Source of the DNA: Chloroflexota bacterium
Lineage (GTDB): Bacteria; Chloroflexota; Dormibacteria; CF-121
Direction of reading: 5' to 3'
DNA length: 30,109 nucleotides
Assembly: GCA_005881235.1 (NCBI GenBank)
Contig: VBEQ01000150.1
Location: 1 to 30,109, forward strand
Positions 22,870 to 29,302 of the stretch are shown piece after piece. A program made the position numbers and the translations under genes. Position 1 is the first letter of the stretch. Every line of letters begins with the position of its first letter. The notes below the pieces were generated by a model. It did not search any database. It was given only the letters and a program-made list of their open reading frames with translations, and was not told where the DNA came from.

Positions 22870-23550
22870 CTAGGCCCGCTTGCGCAGTTCGCCGGGCCGG
22901 AGAATCGTGATCAGCCCGCCCTCCTGCCTGATGTCGCCCCGCACCGCGAATCGGTGCAGCGCGCGGTTCACGTTTTCGCGGCTGGCTGAGACCATCGAGG
23001 CGAGCGTACGCTGGGAGAGCCGCACGTCGATCCGGATGCCGTCCGGCGTGCTGCGACCGTGGGCTTGGCCCAGGTCGAGAAGCTTGCGCGCAACGCGGCC
23101 GGTGATATCGAGGAAGGCGATCTCGGCCAGGCTCTCATCGACCTGCTGGACGTAGCGGGCCAGCGCCTGCATCAGGTGACGGCTCATCACCGGATGCCGA
23201 TCGAGAAACGAGAGCAGGGATTCCTTGGGCACGCTCACGCATTCGGTCAGCTCCATCGCCTGCGCATCCGCCGTCCGAGCCGCGTCGCCCGAGAGTAACG
23301 CGATCTCGCCGAAGGAATCGCCGGGCACGAGAATGGCGTAGACGGCCTCCGTTCCGCCCCGACCCATCCGCGAGATCTTGATCTGCCCCCGCCGGATGAC
23401 GTAGAGGGCGTTGCCGACATCGCCTTCACGAAAGATATAGCTGCCCTTGCGGAAGCTCTTCGACCTGGCAGCGGGCCCGAGCGCCTCGAGATCCTGCCGC
23501 GGCATGCCGCTGAAGAGGGCCGATTCGGCGAGGACCGCGACCAGGTCCAT
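22870..23550 (-). CDS. Crp/Fnr family transcriptional regulator
   Basis: A 226-residue protein with an N-terminal cyclic-nucleotide-binding fold (FRKGSYIFREGDVGNALYVI) and phosphate-binding cassette FGEIALLSGD followed by ARTADA, which keeps the Glu and Arg needed for cNMP. A dimer helix follows (LMQALARYVQQVDESLAEI), then a C-terminal winged helix with LSQRTLASMVSASRENVNRA. In the recognition helix, Arg-Glu and a later Arg match the CRP residues that read TGTG. There are no FNR-type cysteines. I take ATG 23550 as start because TATGAT ends 7 nt upstream; ATG 23562 would overlap that element. Candidate targets are the two palindromes at 24072 and 26518. Possible ligand: the product of the cyclase at 29299. 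Confidence 0.93.
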   Translation of the reverse strand: MDLVAVLAESALFSGMPRQDLEALGPAARSKSFRKGSYIFREGDVGNALYVIRRGQIKISRMGRGGTEAVYAILVPGDSFGEIALLSGDAARTADAQAMELTECVSVPKESLLSFLDRHPVMSRHLMQALARYVQQVDESLAEIAFLDITGRVARKLLDLGQAHGRSTPDGIRIDVRLSQRTLASMVSASRENVNRALHRFAVRGDIRQEGGLITILRPGELRKRA

Positions 23551-23557
23551 GAGGGCC

Positions 23558-23563
23558 ATCATA
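23558..23563 (-). promoter_or_regulatory. -10 element for leaderless crp-type mRNA
   Basis: TATGAT (5 of 6 matches to consensus) on the minus strand ends 7 nt before the ATG at 23550. No Shine-Dalgarno is present. Confidence 0.52.
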
Positions 23564-23578
23564 TGGCCCGGGGTCGAC

Positions 23579-23605
23579 GGAGGGCGGTCATTGAGACCAC
23601 CCTCC
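23579..23605 (-). terminator. Hairpin after the repeat-peptide gene
   Basis: On the minus strand GGAGGGTGGTC pairs with GACCGCCCTCC (one G-T pair) round a 5-base loop, 13 bp after the stop of the peptide gene and before the crp promoter. There is no clean T-tract, so attenuation or mRNA protection are alternatives to termination. Confidence 0.5.
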
Positions 23606-23618
23606 CCACCATTTCTCT

Positions 23619-23981
23619 CTAGTCCGCGTGACTCTGCGATTCGACGGTGCTCTGCGACTCGACCGTGCTCTGCGACTCGACCGTGCTCTGCGATTCGACG
23701 GTACTCTGCGATTCGACGGTACTCTGCGATTCGACGGTACTCTGCGCATCGACGGCGCTCTGCGCGAGAGCATTGCTGGCGGCCAGTGACGCGGCCTGCC
23801 GCTGCGGTGCCGCGCCCACCGGAACGGCCCGGTCGCCAGCTCCGCTCCGCAGCTGCTGCTTCTCCTGCGCGCTCAGGTCGAATCCGCGGACGGCGCCTTC
23901 CAGGTCGGTCTGCAGGCGGCTACGAAACTGGGCATCGCTGGATGCCTTGCGCAATACCTCCTCGAGGGCCTCTTCGCTCAT
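23619..23981 (-). CDS. Candidate repeat-bearing RiPP-like precursor (NHLP/Os1348-like leader, QSTVES repeats)
   Basis: A 120-residue protein in two parts. Residues 1-48 (MSEEALEEVLRKASSDAQFR, then RLQTDLEGAVRGFDLSAQEK) resemble the short Nif11/NHLP-clan leader-like domains of the Os1348/Franean1_4349 type. An Ala/Gln linker follows, then six perfect QSTVES hexapeptides preceded by one degenerate QSAVDA unit, ending in QSHAD. There is no signal peptide or cysteine. The ribosome binding site AAGGAGGTGA, 5 nt before ATG 23981, is the strongest in the window and suggests high output. Neighbours are an M50 protease and a zinc-finger-like protein, but no radical SAM, LanM or YcaO enzyme is seen. 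Alternatives are a structural or interaction tail without modification. Confidence 0.75.
   Translation of the reverse strand: MSEEALEEVLRKASSDAQFRSRLQTDLEGAVRGFDLSAQEKQQLRSGAGDRAVPVGAAPQRQAASLAASNALAQSAVDAQSTVESQSTVESQSTVESQSTVESQSTVESQSTVESQSHAD
23640..23763 (-). repeat. 18-bp tandem repeat encoding QSTVES
   Basis: Six 18-bp units plus one degenerate unit in frame within the peptide gene. Unit subtypes differ by synonymous changes (AGT-ACC-GTC-GAA in three units, AGC-ACG-GTC-GAG in two, a mixed form in one). This indicates block-wise expansion with the amino-acid sequence kept. Confidence 0.9.
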
Positions 23982-24060
23982 GTTTTCACCTCCTTTTCAA
24001 GGTGATGCGTGCAACGCGCTAAGGATGGACGAGGGCCACCGCATCCGGCGGCGACGTGAA

Positions 24061-24309
24061 TCACTGTTTCCCTGTGTCGTTTGACACAGCCTCGGGCGGC
24101 TCACTGAGGAAATCCATGCGAACCGGCTCCGCCCTGGGCTTGCAGACGCCGCAATAGAGGGCGTCCTCGACCGCGAGGCCATAGAGCGTCCCATCCGCCG
24201 GGTAGACCTCGAGCACGAACGAATGCAGCTTGGCGTCCTGCCGGCAGACGGCGCGGCCGCAGAAGCGGCAGGTTCCATTCGCTGGGGCCGCGCAGATCCA
24301 GCATTGCAT
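24061..24309 (-). CDS. Small Cys-rich zinc-finger-like protein
   Basis: An 82-residue protein with Cys pairs arranged like a B-box or treble-clef zinc site: CWIC at the N-terminus, then CRFCGRAVC, a later His, and YCGVC near residue 57. The C-terminal ~20 residues are acidic and polar. ATG 24309 overlaps the stop of the M50 protease as TGATG, so the two are translationally coupled and probably act together; the longer frame to 24432 lies inside the protease. It could be a zinc-dependent adaptor for the protease or the peptide (inference). The operator-like palindrome 24072-24089 sits inside its last codons. I know no function for this family. Confidence 0.75.
   Translation of the reverse strand: MQCWICAAPANGTCRFCGRAVCRQDAKLHSFVLEVYPADGTLYGLAVEDALYCGVCKPRAEPVRMDFLSEPPEAVSNDTGKQ
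24072..24089. promoter_or_regulatory. CRP-geometry palindromic operator (copy 1)
   Basis: CTGTGTCGTTTGACACAG is an inverted repeat with 7-bp arms and a 4-bp centre; counted as TGTG-N8-CACA it has the spacing of CRP sites. It lies 91 bp upstream of the repeat-peptide start codon. CATCCT (24027-24022, minus strand) would be a poor -10 about 65 bp downstream of its centre, near a class I position. The copy at 26518-26535 differs at one base. Confidence 0.7.
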
Positions 24310-26444
24310 CAGGCCGCCCCCGCCACGGAGTGGCCGCGCGGGACCCGCGCATCGGCGATGCCGGCGAGCTGCGCATCGAGGTCGAGATAGCGACCGAGCA
24401 GGTCTCGAAAGTCCTGCCGCTCCAGGCGCCAAACGGACCCATCGGTCTTTCCGCGAACGGTTGCCATGCGCGGCTGGTCGCGAAGCAGCGCGATCTCGCC
24501 GAAATACTCGCCGGGCCCGAGCACCGACAACCGTCGCGAGCGCCCATTCTGCCTGGCCATGACATCGACCTGACCCTCGCGGACGATATAGAAGGCATCG
24601 CCGCGATCGCCCTGGCGCATCAAGGACTCGCCTTGCTGAAACGGCTGAACCGCGAGCTTGACGGCGAGGAGGTCGAGCTGACGCGGGGTCGCGTCACTGA
24701 GGAGAGGCACCGACCGCAACCGCTCGCGTTCCTGCAAGGCCGCGCGCACCTGGCTTTCCCAGGCGACGACGCCACCGAGCTCGGTCCAGAAAACCCGCTG
24801 GTCGAAGACGAGCAGGCGCATGGGGGTGACCGCCTTCACGGTCGCCTGGCGGATGCCCCTCCCGAGCAGCGCCCGCTCGCCAAAGAAGTCGCCCGCAGCC
24901 TTGCGTTCGACCATGGCATCCTCGCCCGCGTCGCGAACCACAACGACGGCTTCGCCCTGGGCAATCACGAAGAACTCGTCACCGCGCTCGCCCTGGCGGA
25001 CGATGGTGGCGCCCTCCGCCACGTCGCGGATCCGCGCCGCCTTCGCGAGGCGCTCGATGGAGGCGGCGGGCAGCGTCCGTAGAAAGCCCAGTCCCTGGAG
25101 CAGCCGCTGCCGGTCGCGTACCCGGATGGTCTGCAGCGCTTTTTTGGCCGCGGCCGGCGCCTGCCGGATGGCCCGCTGGTAGCGCCACAGCTGGCGACCT
25201 AGCCGGATGCTCAGTGGGATCGCGACCACCGCGACGACGAGGACCAGCAAGATCTTCGCGAGCAGTCCCGGGGTGACCCAGAGCGGGCGCAAGATGGGTC
25301 GCAGGCGCCGTCCCCACCAGAGGAACGCGAGGTAGATCGAGAGAAACGAGTAGACCGCGCAAAGCGAGCCGAACACCGCATAGAAGGCCTCCTTGCGGGT
25401 CAGCCTTTTGCGGTCGAGCAGCTTATGCCAGAACGGACCGCGGACAAACTCCAGCGCCTTCTGCCGCAGCTTGGGGGTCTCGACCCATTCCTCCAGGATC
25501 CAGTAGCCGTCCAACAAGAGCAGCGGCATCAGGTTGAGCAAGTTGTTGATGTAGGCGGCAACCGCGATCTTGAAGAGGAGCGTGGTCAGCAACGACGGCC
25601 CGGGAAGAAGCGCCACCAGGATCGAGCTCAAGCCGGCCAGCACGAAACCGGAGTAGGGCCCGGCCCAGAAGATGGCGACGCGACGGGACCAGCGGATCAA
25701 CCATGCATCCGTCACGTTCACGTAGAACGACGGAATGAAGTAGTAGAGCATGAAGCCGCCTTCGTCCACGCGGCGTCCGAAGTGCTTCGCGGTGAGGGCA
25801 TGGGCGGACTCGTGGATGAAGATCACCGTGTAGAAGGCCAACACCAGCGCGATGAGGCCGGCGACGCTCGAGTTGCCGATCGGGGCAAAGGGATCGTGCC
25901 CCGCCCGGATCTCAGCGATAAAGGCGACCAGCCCGATGACCCCGATCACGGCCGTAAGGAAAAGCGTCGGCCTGGTGAAGATCCATCGCACCCGATCGTG
26001 CAGCCGGCTCACGACCGGATCGATCCCCCGGAGCGGCAGCCGCAACTTCAATGTTGTGCCTTCCCAGCGTCCCGTCCGCGGCGGCGCCGCCGGCGGCTTC
26101 AGCCGGCGATCGAGCGTTTCGTAGACGTCGCGTGGCGGATCGGTGAGAAACCCCGCGTTGCGGAGGTCCCTCACCAGTGTGGCGATCCGGTCGAAGCCGA
26201 AGCGGCCGAATTGGCGGAAGTAATCGATCACGAGATCCGAAACCCGGCGGCTCCCGTCCATTCGACTCGCCAGGAAGTCGTCGTGCGGACCCAATCGGAG
26301 GTAGAGGCGCGGGCGGTCGGCCAGCATCGTATAGGGCGTCCCTCGCCGGCTCTTGAGCCGCGCCCAGGTCAGATCCGCGCGCAGGCGCGGCCGGTAGTTC
26401 GCGACCGACACCGCTTCCGAGACCTGGTCCCAGACTGACCCCAA
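24309..26444 (-). CDS. Membrane M50-type metalloprotease fused to two cyclic-nucleotide-binding domains
   Basis: A 711-residue protein. The N-terminal ~120 residues are soluble and contain a winged-helix-like region (RVSDLVIDYFRQFGRFGFDR). The membrane domain follows with the zinc motif HESAHALTAKHFG (His211, Glu212, His215), extra helices, and NLMPLLLLDGYWILEEW with the third ligand Asp312, the arrangement of site-2 proteases. After more membrane helices come two CNB domains (~465-580 and ~590-695). Both have an intact phosphate-binding cassette (FFGERALLGRGIRQAT; YFGEIALLRDQPRMAT). TTG 26444 has GGGAGGGG upstream. Similar 'putative peptide zinc metalloproteases' accompany NHLP-type peptides. 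cNMP control of proteolysis is the inferred role. Confidence 0.85.
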   Translation of the reverse strand: MGSVWDQVSEAVSVANYRPRLRADLTWARLKSRRGTPYTMLADRPRLYLRLGPHDDFLASRMDGSRRVSDLVIDYFRQFGRFGFDRIATLVRDLRNAGFLTDPPRDVYETLDRRLKPPAAPPRTGRWEGTTLKLRLPLRGIDPVVSRLHDRVRWIFTRPTLFLTAVIGVIGLVAFIAEIRAGHDPFAPIGNSSVAGLIALVLAFYTVIFIHESAHALTAKHFGRRVDEGGFMLYYFIPSFYVNVTDAWLIRWSRRVAIFWAGPYSGFVLAGLSSILVALLPGPSLLTTLLFKIAVAAYINNLLNLMPLLLLDGYWILEEWVETPKLRQKALEFVRGPFWHKLLDRKRLTRKEAFYAVFGSLCAVYSFLSIYLAFLWWGRRLRPILRPLWVTPGLLAKILLVLVVAVVAIPLSIRLGRQLWRYQRAIRQAPAAAKKALQTIRVRDRQRLLQGLGFLRTLPAASIERLAKAARIRDVAEGATIVRQGERGDEFFVIAQGEAVVVVRDAGEDAMVERKAAGDFFGERALLGRGIRQATVKAVTPMRLLVFDQRVFWTELGGVVAWESQVRAALQERERLRSVPLLSDATPRQLDLLAVKLAVQPFQQGESLMRQGDRGDAFYIVREGQVDVMARQNGRSRRLSVLGPGEYFGEIALLRDQPRMATVRGKTDGSVWRLERQDFRDLLGRYLDLDAQLAGIADARVPRGHSVAGAA

Positions 26445-26483
26445 ACGTCTCCCCTCCCGAGGTCCTCCGCCGCCTACCGGCCG

Positions 26484-26512
26484 ACTATGAGGCTCGGGTC
26501 ACTCAGCGTCAA
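26484..26512 (-). promoter_or_regulatory. Promoter of the protease operon
   Basis: TTGACG (26512-26507) and CATAGT (26489-26484) are exactly 17 bp apart on the minus strand. This gives a start near 26477 and a leader of about 33 nt carrying GGGAGGGG before the TTG at 26444. The palindrome 26518-26535 ends 5 bp upstream of the -35. Confidence 0.6.
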
Positions 26513-26517
26513 GGGAC

Positions 26518-26535
26518 CAGTGTCAAACGACACAG
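26518..26535. promoter_or_regulatory. CRP-geometry palindromic operator (copy 2)
   Basis: Read on the minus strand it is CTGTGTCGTTTGACACTG, 17 of 18 identical to the site at 24072-24089. It lies between the divergent protease operon and the small gene at 26620. Its centre is about 49 bp before the predicted protease transcription start, and about 64 bp before a start predicted from TATGCT (26579-26584) for the small gene. Confidence 0.72.
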
Positions 26536-26619
26536 CCTGCCGGTGATGGGCGGCATCTCGCTGGAGCCCGCCCCGCCATATGCTGCGGCCGTCGAACGAA
26601 CACTGCGGGAGGAAATGAA

Positions 26620-26820
26620 ATGTACGGGATGACCGGTCCGGAGCTCCTGACCCAGTTGAAAGTACGCGACACGCTTCGCGAAGCCGAACGGATCCACCAG
26701 GCATCCGCGGTGCTCAAGGAGCGGAAGGCCGCCCGCCAGGCGCTCTTGAGCTTGAGCCGCGTGCGGTTCTGGCGAGGGCTCGGCGCCCGCAGGCCGGCCC
26801 TGCCGACGCCGACCGCCTGA
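26620..26820 (+). CDS. Small basic protein of unknown function
   Basis: A 66-residue protein beginning MYGMTGPELLTQLKVRDTLR. It is helical and rich in Arg and Ala (ASAVLKERKAARQALLSLSR), ending in a Pro-rich tail (RRPALPTPTA). It has no membrane segment or cysteines. GGGAGGAA stands 5 nt before ATG 26620. It is read divergently from the protease operon and shares the operator region, so co-regulation with the protease and peptide is likely. Overlapping minus-strand frames here have no ribosome binding site and are not used. Function unknown; a small regulator or partner is possible. Confidence 0.6.
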   Translation: MYGMTGPELLTQLKVRDTLREAERIHQASAVLKERKAARQALLSLSRVRFWRGLGARRPALPTPTA

Positions 26821-26840
26821 TTCGCAATCGGTCGCGTGCT

Positions 26841-26873
26841 GAGGGCGCCGTCACTCGATTGACGAGCGCCCTC
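26841..26873 (+). terminator. Hairpin between the small gene and the kinase
   Basis: GAGGGCGC and GCGCCCTC form an 8-bp stem, with GTC/GAC pairing inside the loop, 20 bp after the stop at 26820. There is no T-tract. The right half overlaps the kinase -35 at 26859-26864, so it may affect kinase transcription instead. Confidence 0.45.
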
Positions 26874-26887
26874 AAACGGCGTATAGC
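26859..26887 (+). promoter_or_regulatory. Promoter of the kinase-cyclase operon
   Basis: TTGACG (26859-26864) and TATAGC (26882-26887) are 17 bp apart, the same -35 and spacing as the protease promoter. The predicted start is near 26894. The TTG that could open the kinase frame is therefore better read as the -35. Confidence 0.55.
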
Positions 26888-26918
26888 TTGGCCTAATACG
26901 TCGGGAAGGGAGGGGACA

Positions 26919-28904
26919 CTGGGAGGCGCTTCAGGCGCGCGGCGTCGCGGCTTGGCCCGTAAATACGCCCTGGTGTTCGTGGGCCTGGTGGCAGGATCCC
27001 TGCTGGTCTCGGATCTGATCCAGGCGTACCTGTCCTACCGCGACAAGAATCAGGCAGTCCTCAGCAGCGCCAAGGACACCGCCAGCGCCGCCGCGTCCAC
27101 GATCGAGCGGTTCATGACCGAGGCGACGGCCCAGCTCGGGGGCATGGTGCAGTACGCCCCGGCAAGCCTTTCCGAGGATCAGCGCAAAGAACAGTATCAG
27201 AGCTTTCTCGTAACGCATCCATCGTTTACGGAGATTCGATACCTGGACGCGTCGGCCAGGCTGCAATTCCGCGTCTCCCGAGACTCACCGCCCCACATCC
27301 TGGTCGCTGGCGCGGACCCGGCGAGCCGACAGCTATTGGCAATTCCAGAGTCGGGCACCAATTTTTCGACAGCGTTCGGACCAACTTATTTCAAAGATCC
27401 CTGTTCGCACCTTACATACAGCCGGGCAGGTGGATCCGGAGTCCCGAACGCCGTCACCGAGTGCGAAACGCAACTCGGCGAGACGGCACCGAACATGACC
27501 ATCGCCATAGGAAATCACGGCGAAGCAGGCGGCGTGTCGGTTGCCGTGGTGACCTTGAGCTTCATCCAGGACGTCGTCGCGGGGATCAAGCTGGGATCGT
27601 CCGGGCGCGCTTACGTCGTGGACTCTCAGGGTTACGCCATCGCCCATCCGAACAGACGGCTTGTCTCGCAGATGACCGACCTGTCTGGACTTCCTCAGGT
27701 GCGGTCCGCACTCACCGGCCCTTCGACGACGGCGCGAGCGACGACCGCTCACGACCTCCAGGGGAATGCCGTCCTCACGGCCTACCATCGGATTCAGCCG
27801 TATGGCTGGTCGATCTTCGTCGAACAGCCCACGGCCGAGGCCTTCGCGCCGATCTATCAGTCCTTGTTCGTGACCGGATTACTCCTCCTGGTCGCGCTCA
27901 TCCCCGCGTTGCTGCTGAGCATCTTCTTCGCTCGTCGAATGGTCCGTCCCATCCAGACACTCCATGCCGCCGCGGCGAAGATTGGTTCGGGCACCTGGGA
28001 CCAGCGGATCGACATTCGGACGGGCGACGAGCTCGAGGAGCTCGCCGAAACGTTCAACCAGATGGCGGCACGGCTGCGTGATTCCTACAACAGTCTCGAG
28101 CAGCAGGTGGCCGAGCGGACGCGGGAACTCGGGGACGCGATCACGCAGCTCGAGAGCGCGAGCCGGCACAAATCCGACTTCCTCGCCAACATGTCGCACG
28201 AGCTCCGCACACCTTTGAACGCGATCATCGGCTTTTCCGAGGTCCTCGTGGAGCGCATGTTCGGCGACATCAACGCAAAACAGAAGGAATACCTCCAGGA
28301 CATCCTGAGCTCGGGGCGTCATCTTCTTTCGCTGATCAACGACATCCTCGATATCTCGAAAGTCGAGGCCGGTCGCATGGAGCTGCAGCCGGCTCCAACC
28401 GATCTTCGGTTCGTCTTACAAAACAGCGTCAGTCTCGTTCGCGAGCGCGCGACCCGCCAGGGCATCAGCATGGCCCTCGACGTCGGTGCGACCGTCGGGA
28501 CGATCGAGGCTGACGAGCGGCGCGTCAAGCAGATCCTGTTCAACCTGCTCTCGAACGCCCTGAAGTTCACGCCAGCCGGGGGGCGCGTGACCCTGACGGC
28601 GAGGGGGATCGGAGACGCGGTGCATATCTCGGTCCGCGACACGGGCATCGGCATCCGGCGTGAGGACCAGGACCGTATCTTTGAGGAGTTTCAGCAGGCT
28701 GGTCCCGGTAAGACCGTCGAGGGAACGGGCCTCGGGCTTGCGCTGGCGAAGCGATTCGTCGAGATGCATGGTGGGCGTATCTGGGTCGACAGCGACGTCG
28801 GAAAAGGCAGCTCGTTCACGTTCACCTTGCCCCTCAACCCGCCTTCCCAGAACGACAACGCGCCGAGCCACCAAGACGTTAGAAGCAGGGAGGCGGTCTC
28901 ATGA
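26919..28904 (+). CDS. Membrane sensor histidine kinase (Cache-HAMP-HisKA-HATPase)
   Basis: About 661 residues. A first membrane helix (KYALVFVGLVAGSLLVSDLI) is followed by a ~280-residue extracytoplasmic Cache-type sensor (GRAYVVDSQGYAIAHPN is a typical element), a second helix (VTGLLLLVALIPALLLSIFF), HAMP (VRPIQTLHAAAAKIGSG) and a coiled coil. HisKA has FLANMSHELRTPLN with phospho-acceptor His427, and the ATPase domain has NLLSNALKF, DTGIGI and GTGLGLALAKRF. Start is uncertain: CTG 26919 follows GGGAAGGGAGGGG and the promoter, whereas TTG 26859 in the same frame lies in the -35. Two cysteines (DPCSH, TECET) in the sensor could form a disulfide. It is coupled to the receiver gene by ATGA. 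Confidence 0.9.
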   Translation: MGGASGARRRGLARKYALVFVGLVAGSLLVSDLIQAYLSYRDKNQAVLSSAKDTASAAASTIERFMTEATAQLGGMVQYAPASLSEDQRKEQYQSFLVTHPSFTEIRYLDASARLQFRVSRDSPPHILVAGADPASRQLLAIPESGTNFSTAFGPTYFKDPCSHLTYSRAGGSGVPNAVTECETQLGETAPNMTIAIGNHGEAGGVSVAVVTLSFIQDVVAGIKLGSSGRAYVVDSQGYAIAHPNRRLVSQMTDLSGLPQVRSALTGPSTTARATTAHDLQGNAVLTAYHRIQPYGWSIFVEQPTAEAFAPIYQSLFVTGLLLLVALIPALLLSIFFARRMVRPIQTLHAAAAKIGSGTWDQRIDIRTGDELEELAETFNQMAARLRDSYNSLEQQVAERTRELGDAITQLESASRHKSDFLANMSHELRTPLNAIIGFSEVLVERMFGDINAKQKEYLQDILSSGRHLLSLINDILDISKVEAGRMELQPAPTDLRFVLQNSVSLVRERATRQGISMALDVGATVGTIEADERRVKQILFNLLSNALKFTPAGGRVTLTARGIGDAVHISVRDTGIGIRREDQDRIFEEFQQAGPGKTVEGTGLGLALAKRFVEMHGGRIWVDSDVGKGSSFTFTLPLNPPSQNDNAPSHQDVRSREAVS

Positions 28905-29302
28905 CCGAGACGTCCGGCGGCAAGTTGATCCTGATCGTCGAGGACAACGAGAAGAACCTCAAGCTTGCCCGCGATGTCCTGCAGTTCAGCGGGTTTCAGA
29001 CGCTGGAGGCGGGCACAGGCGAGGCCGCAGTCGACCTCGCACGACAGCGGCGTCCCGACCTGATCCTGATGGATATCGAGCTCCCCGGGATCGACGGGAT
29101 CACCGCCCTGCAGCAGTTGCGAGCGGATGCACAGACCGCTCAGATCCCGATCGTGGCGCTAACGGCGTCCGCGATGTCGGCGGACAGAGACCGCTTCTTT
29201 AGCGCCGGTTTCGATGGCTATATCAGTAAGCCGATCAACATCAAGGAGTTTCCCAATCAGGTGCTGGCACACTGCGAGCGCGTTGGGCGCGGGCGACCGT
29301 GA
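28901..29302 (+). CDS. Single-domain response regulator (CheY/DivK-like)
   Basis: A 133-residue stand-alone receiver. LILIVEDNEKNLKLARDVL carries the acidic pocket, Asp58 in DLILMDIELPGIDG is the phospho-acceptor, VALTASAM holds the switch Thr, and GYISKPINIKEF the conserved Lys. It has no output domain, so it relays phosphate or interacts with proteins, as in DivK-type systems. ATG 28901 overlaps the kinase stop (ATGA), and its own stop overlaps the next start (GTGA). The three genes therefore form a tight coupled operon. Confidence 0.94.
   Translation: MTETSGGKLILIVEDNEKNLKLARDVLQFSGFQTLEAGTGEAAVDLARQRRPDLILMDIELPGIDGITALQQLRADAQTAQIPIVALTASAMSADRDRFFSAGFDGYISKPINIKEFPNQVLAHCERVGRGRP

Noticed and set aside
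23640..23763. Tandem repeats as a possible CRISPR array
   Set aside because: Units are 18 bp, directly adjacent without spacers, and in frame within a gene.
23647..24084. Plus-strand frame with LCDSTV repeats
   Set aside because: Mirror image of the QSTVES array; no ribosome binding site, while the minus frame has a near-perfect one and a leader-like domain.
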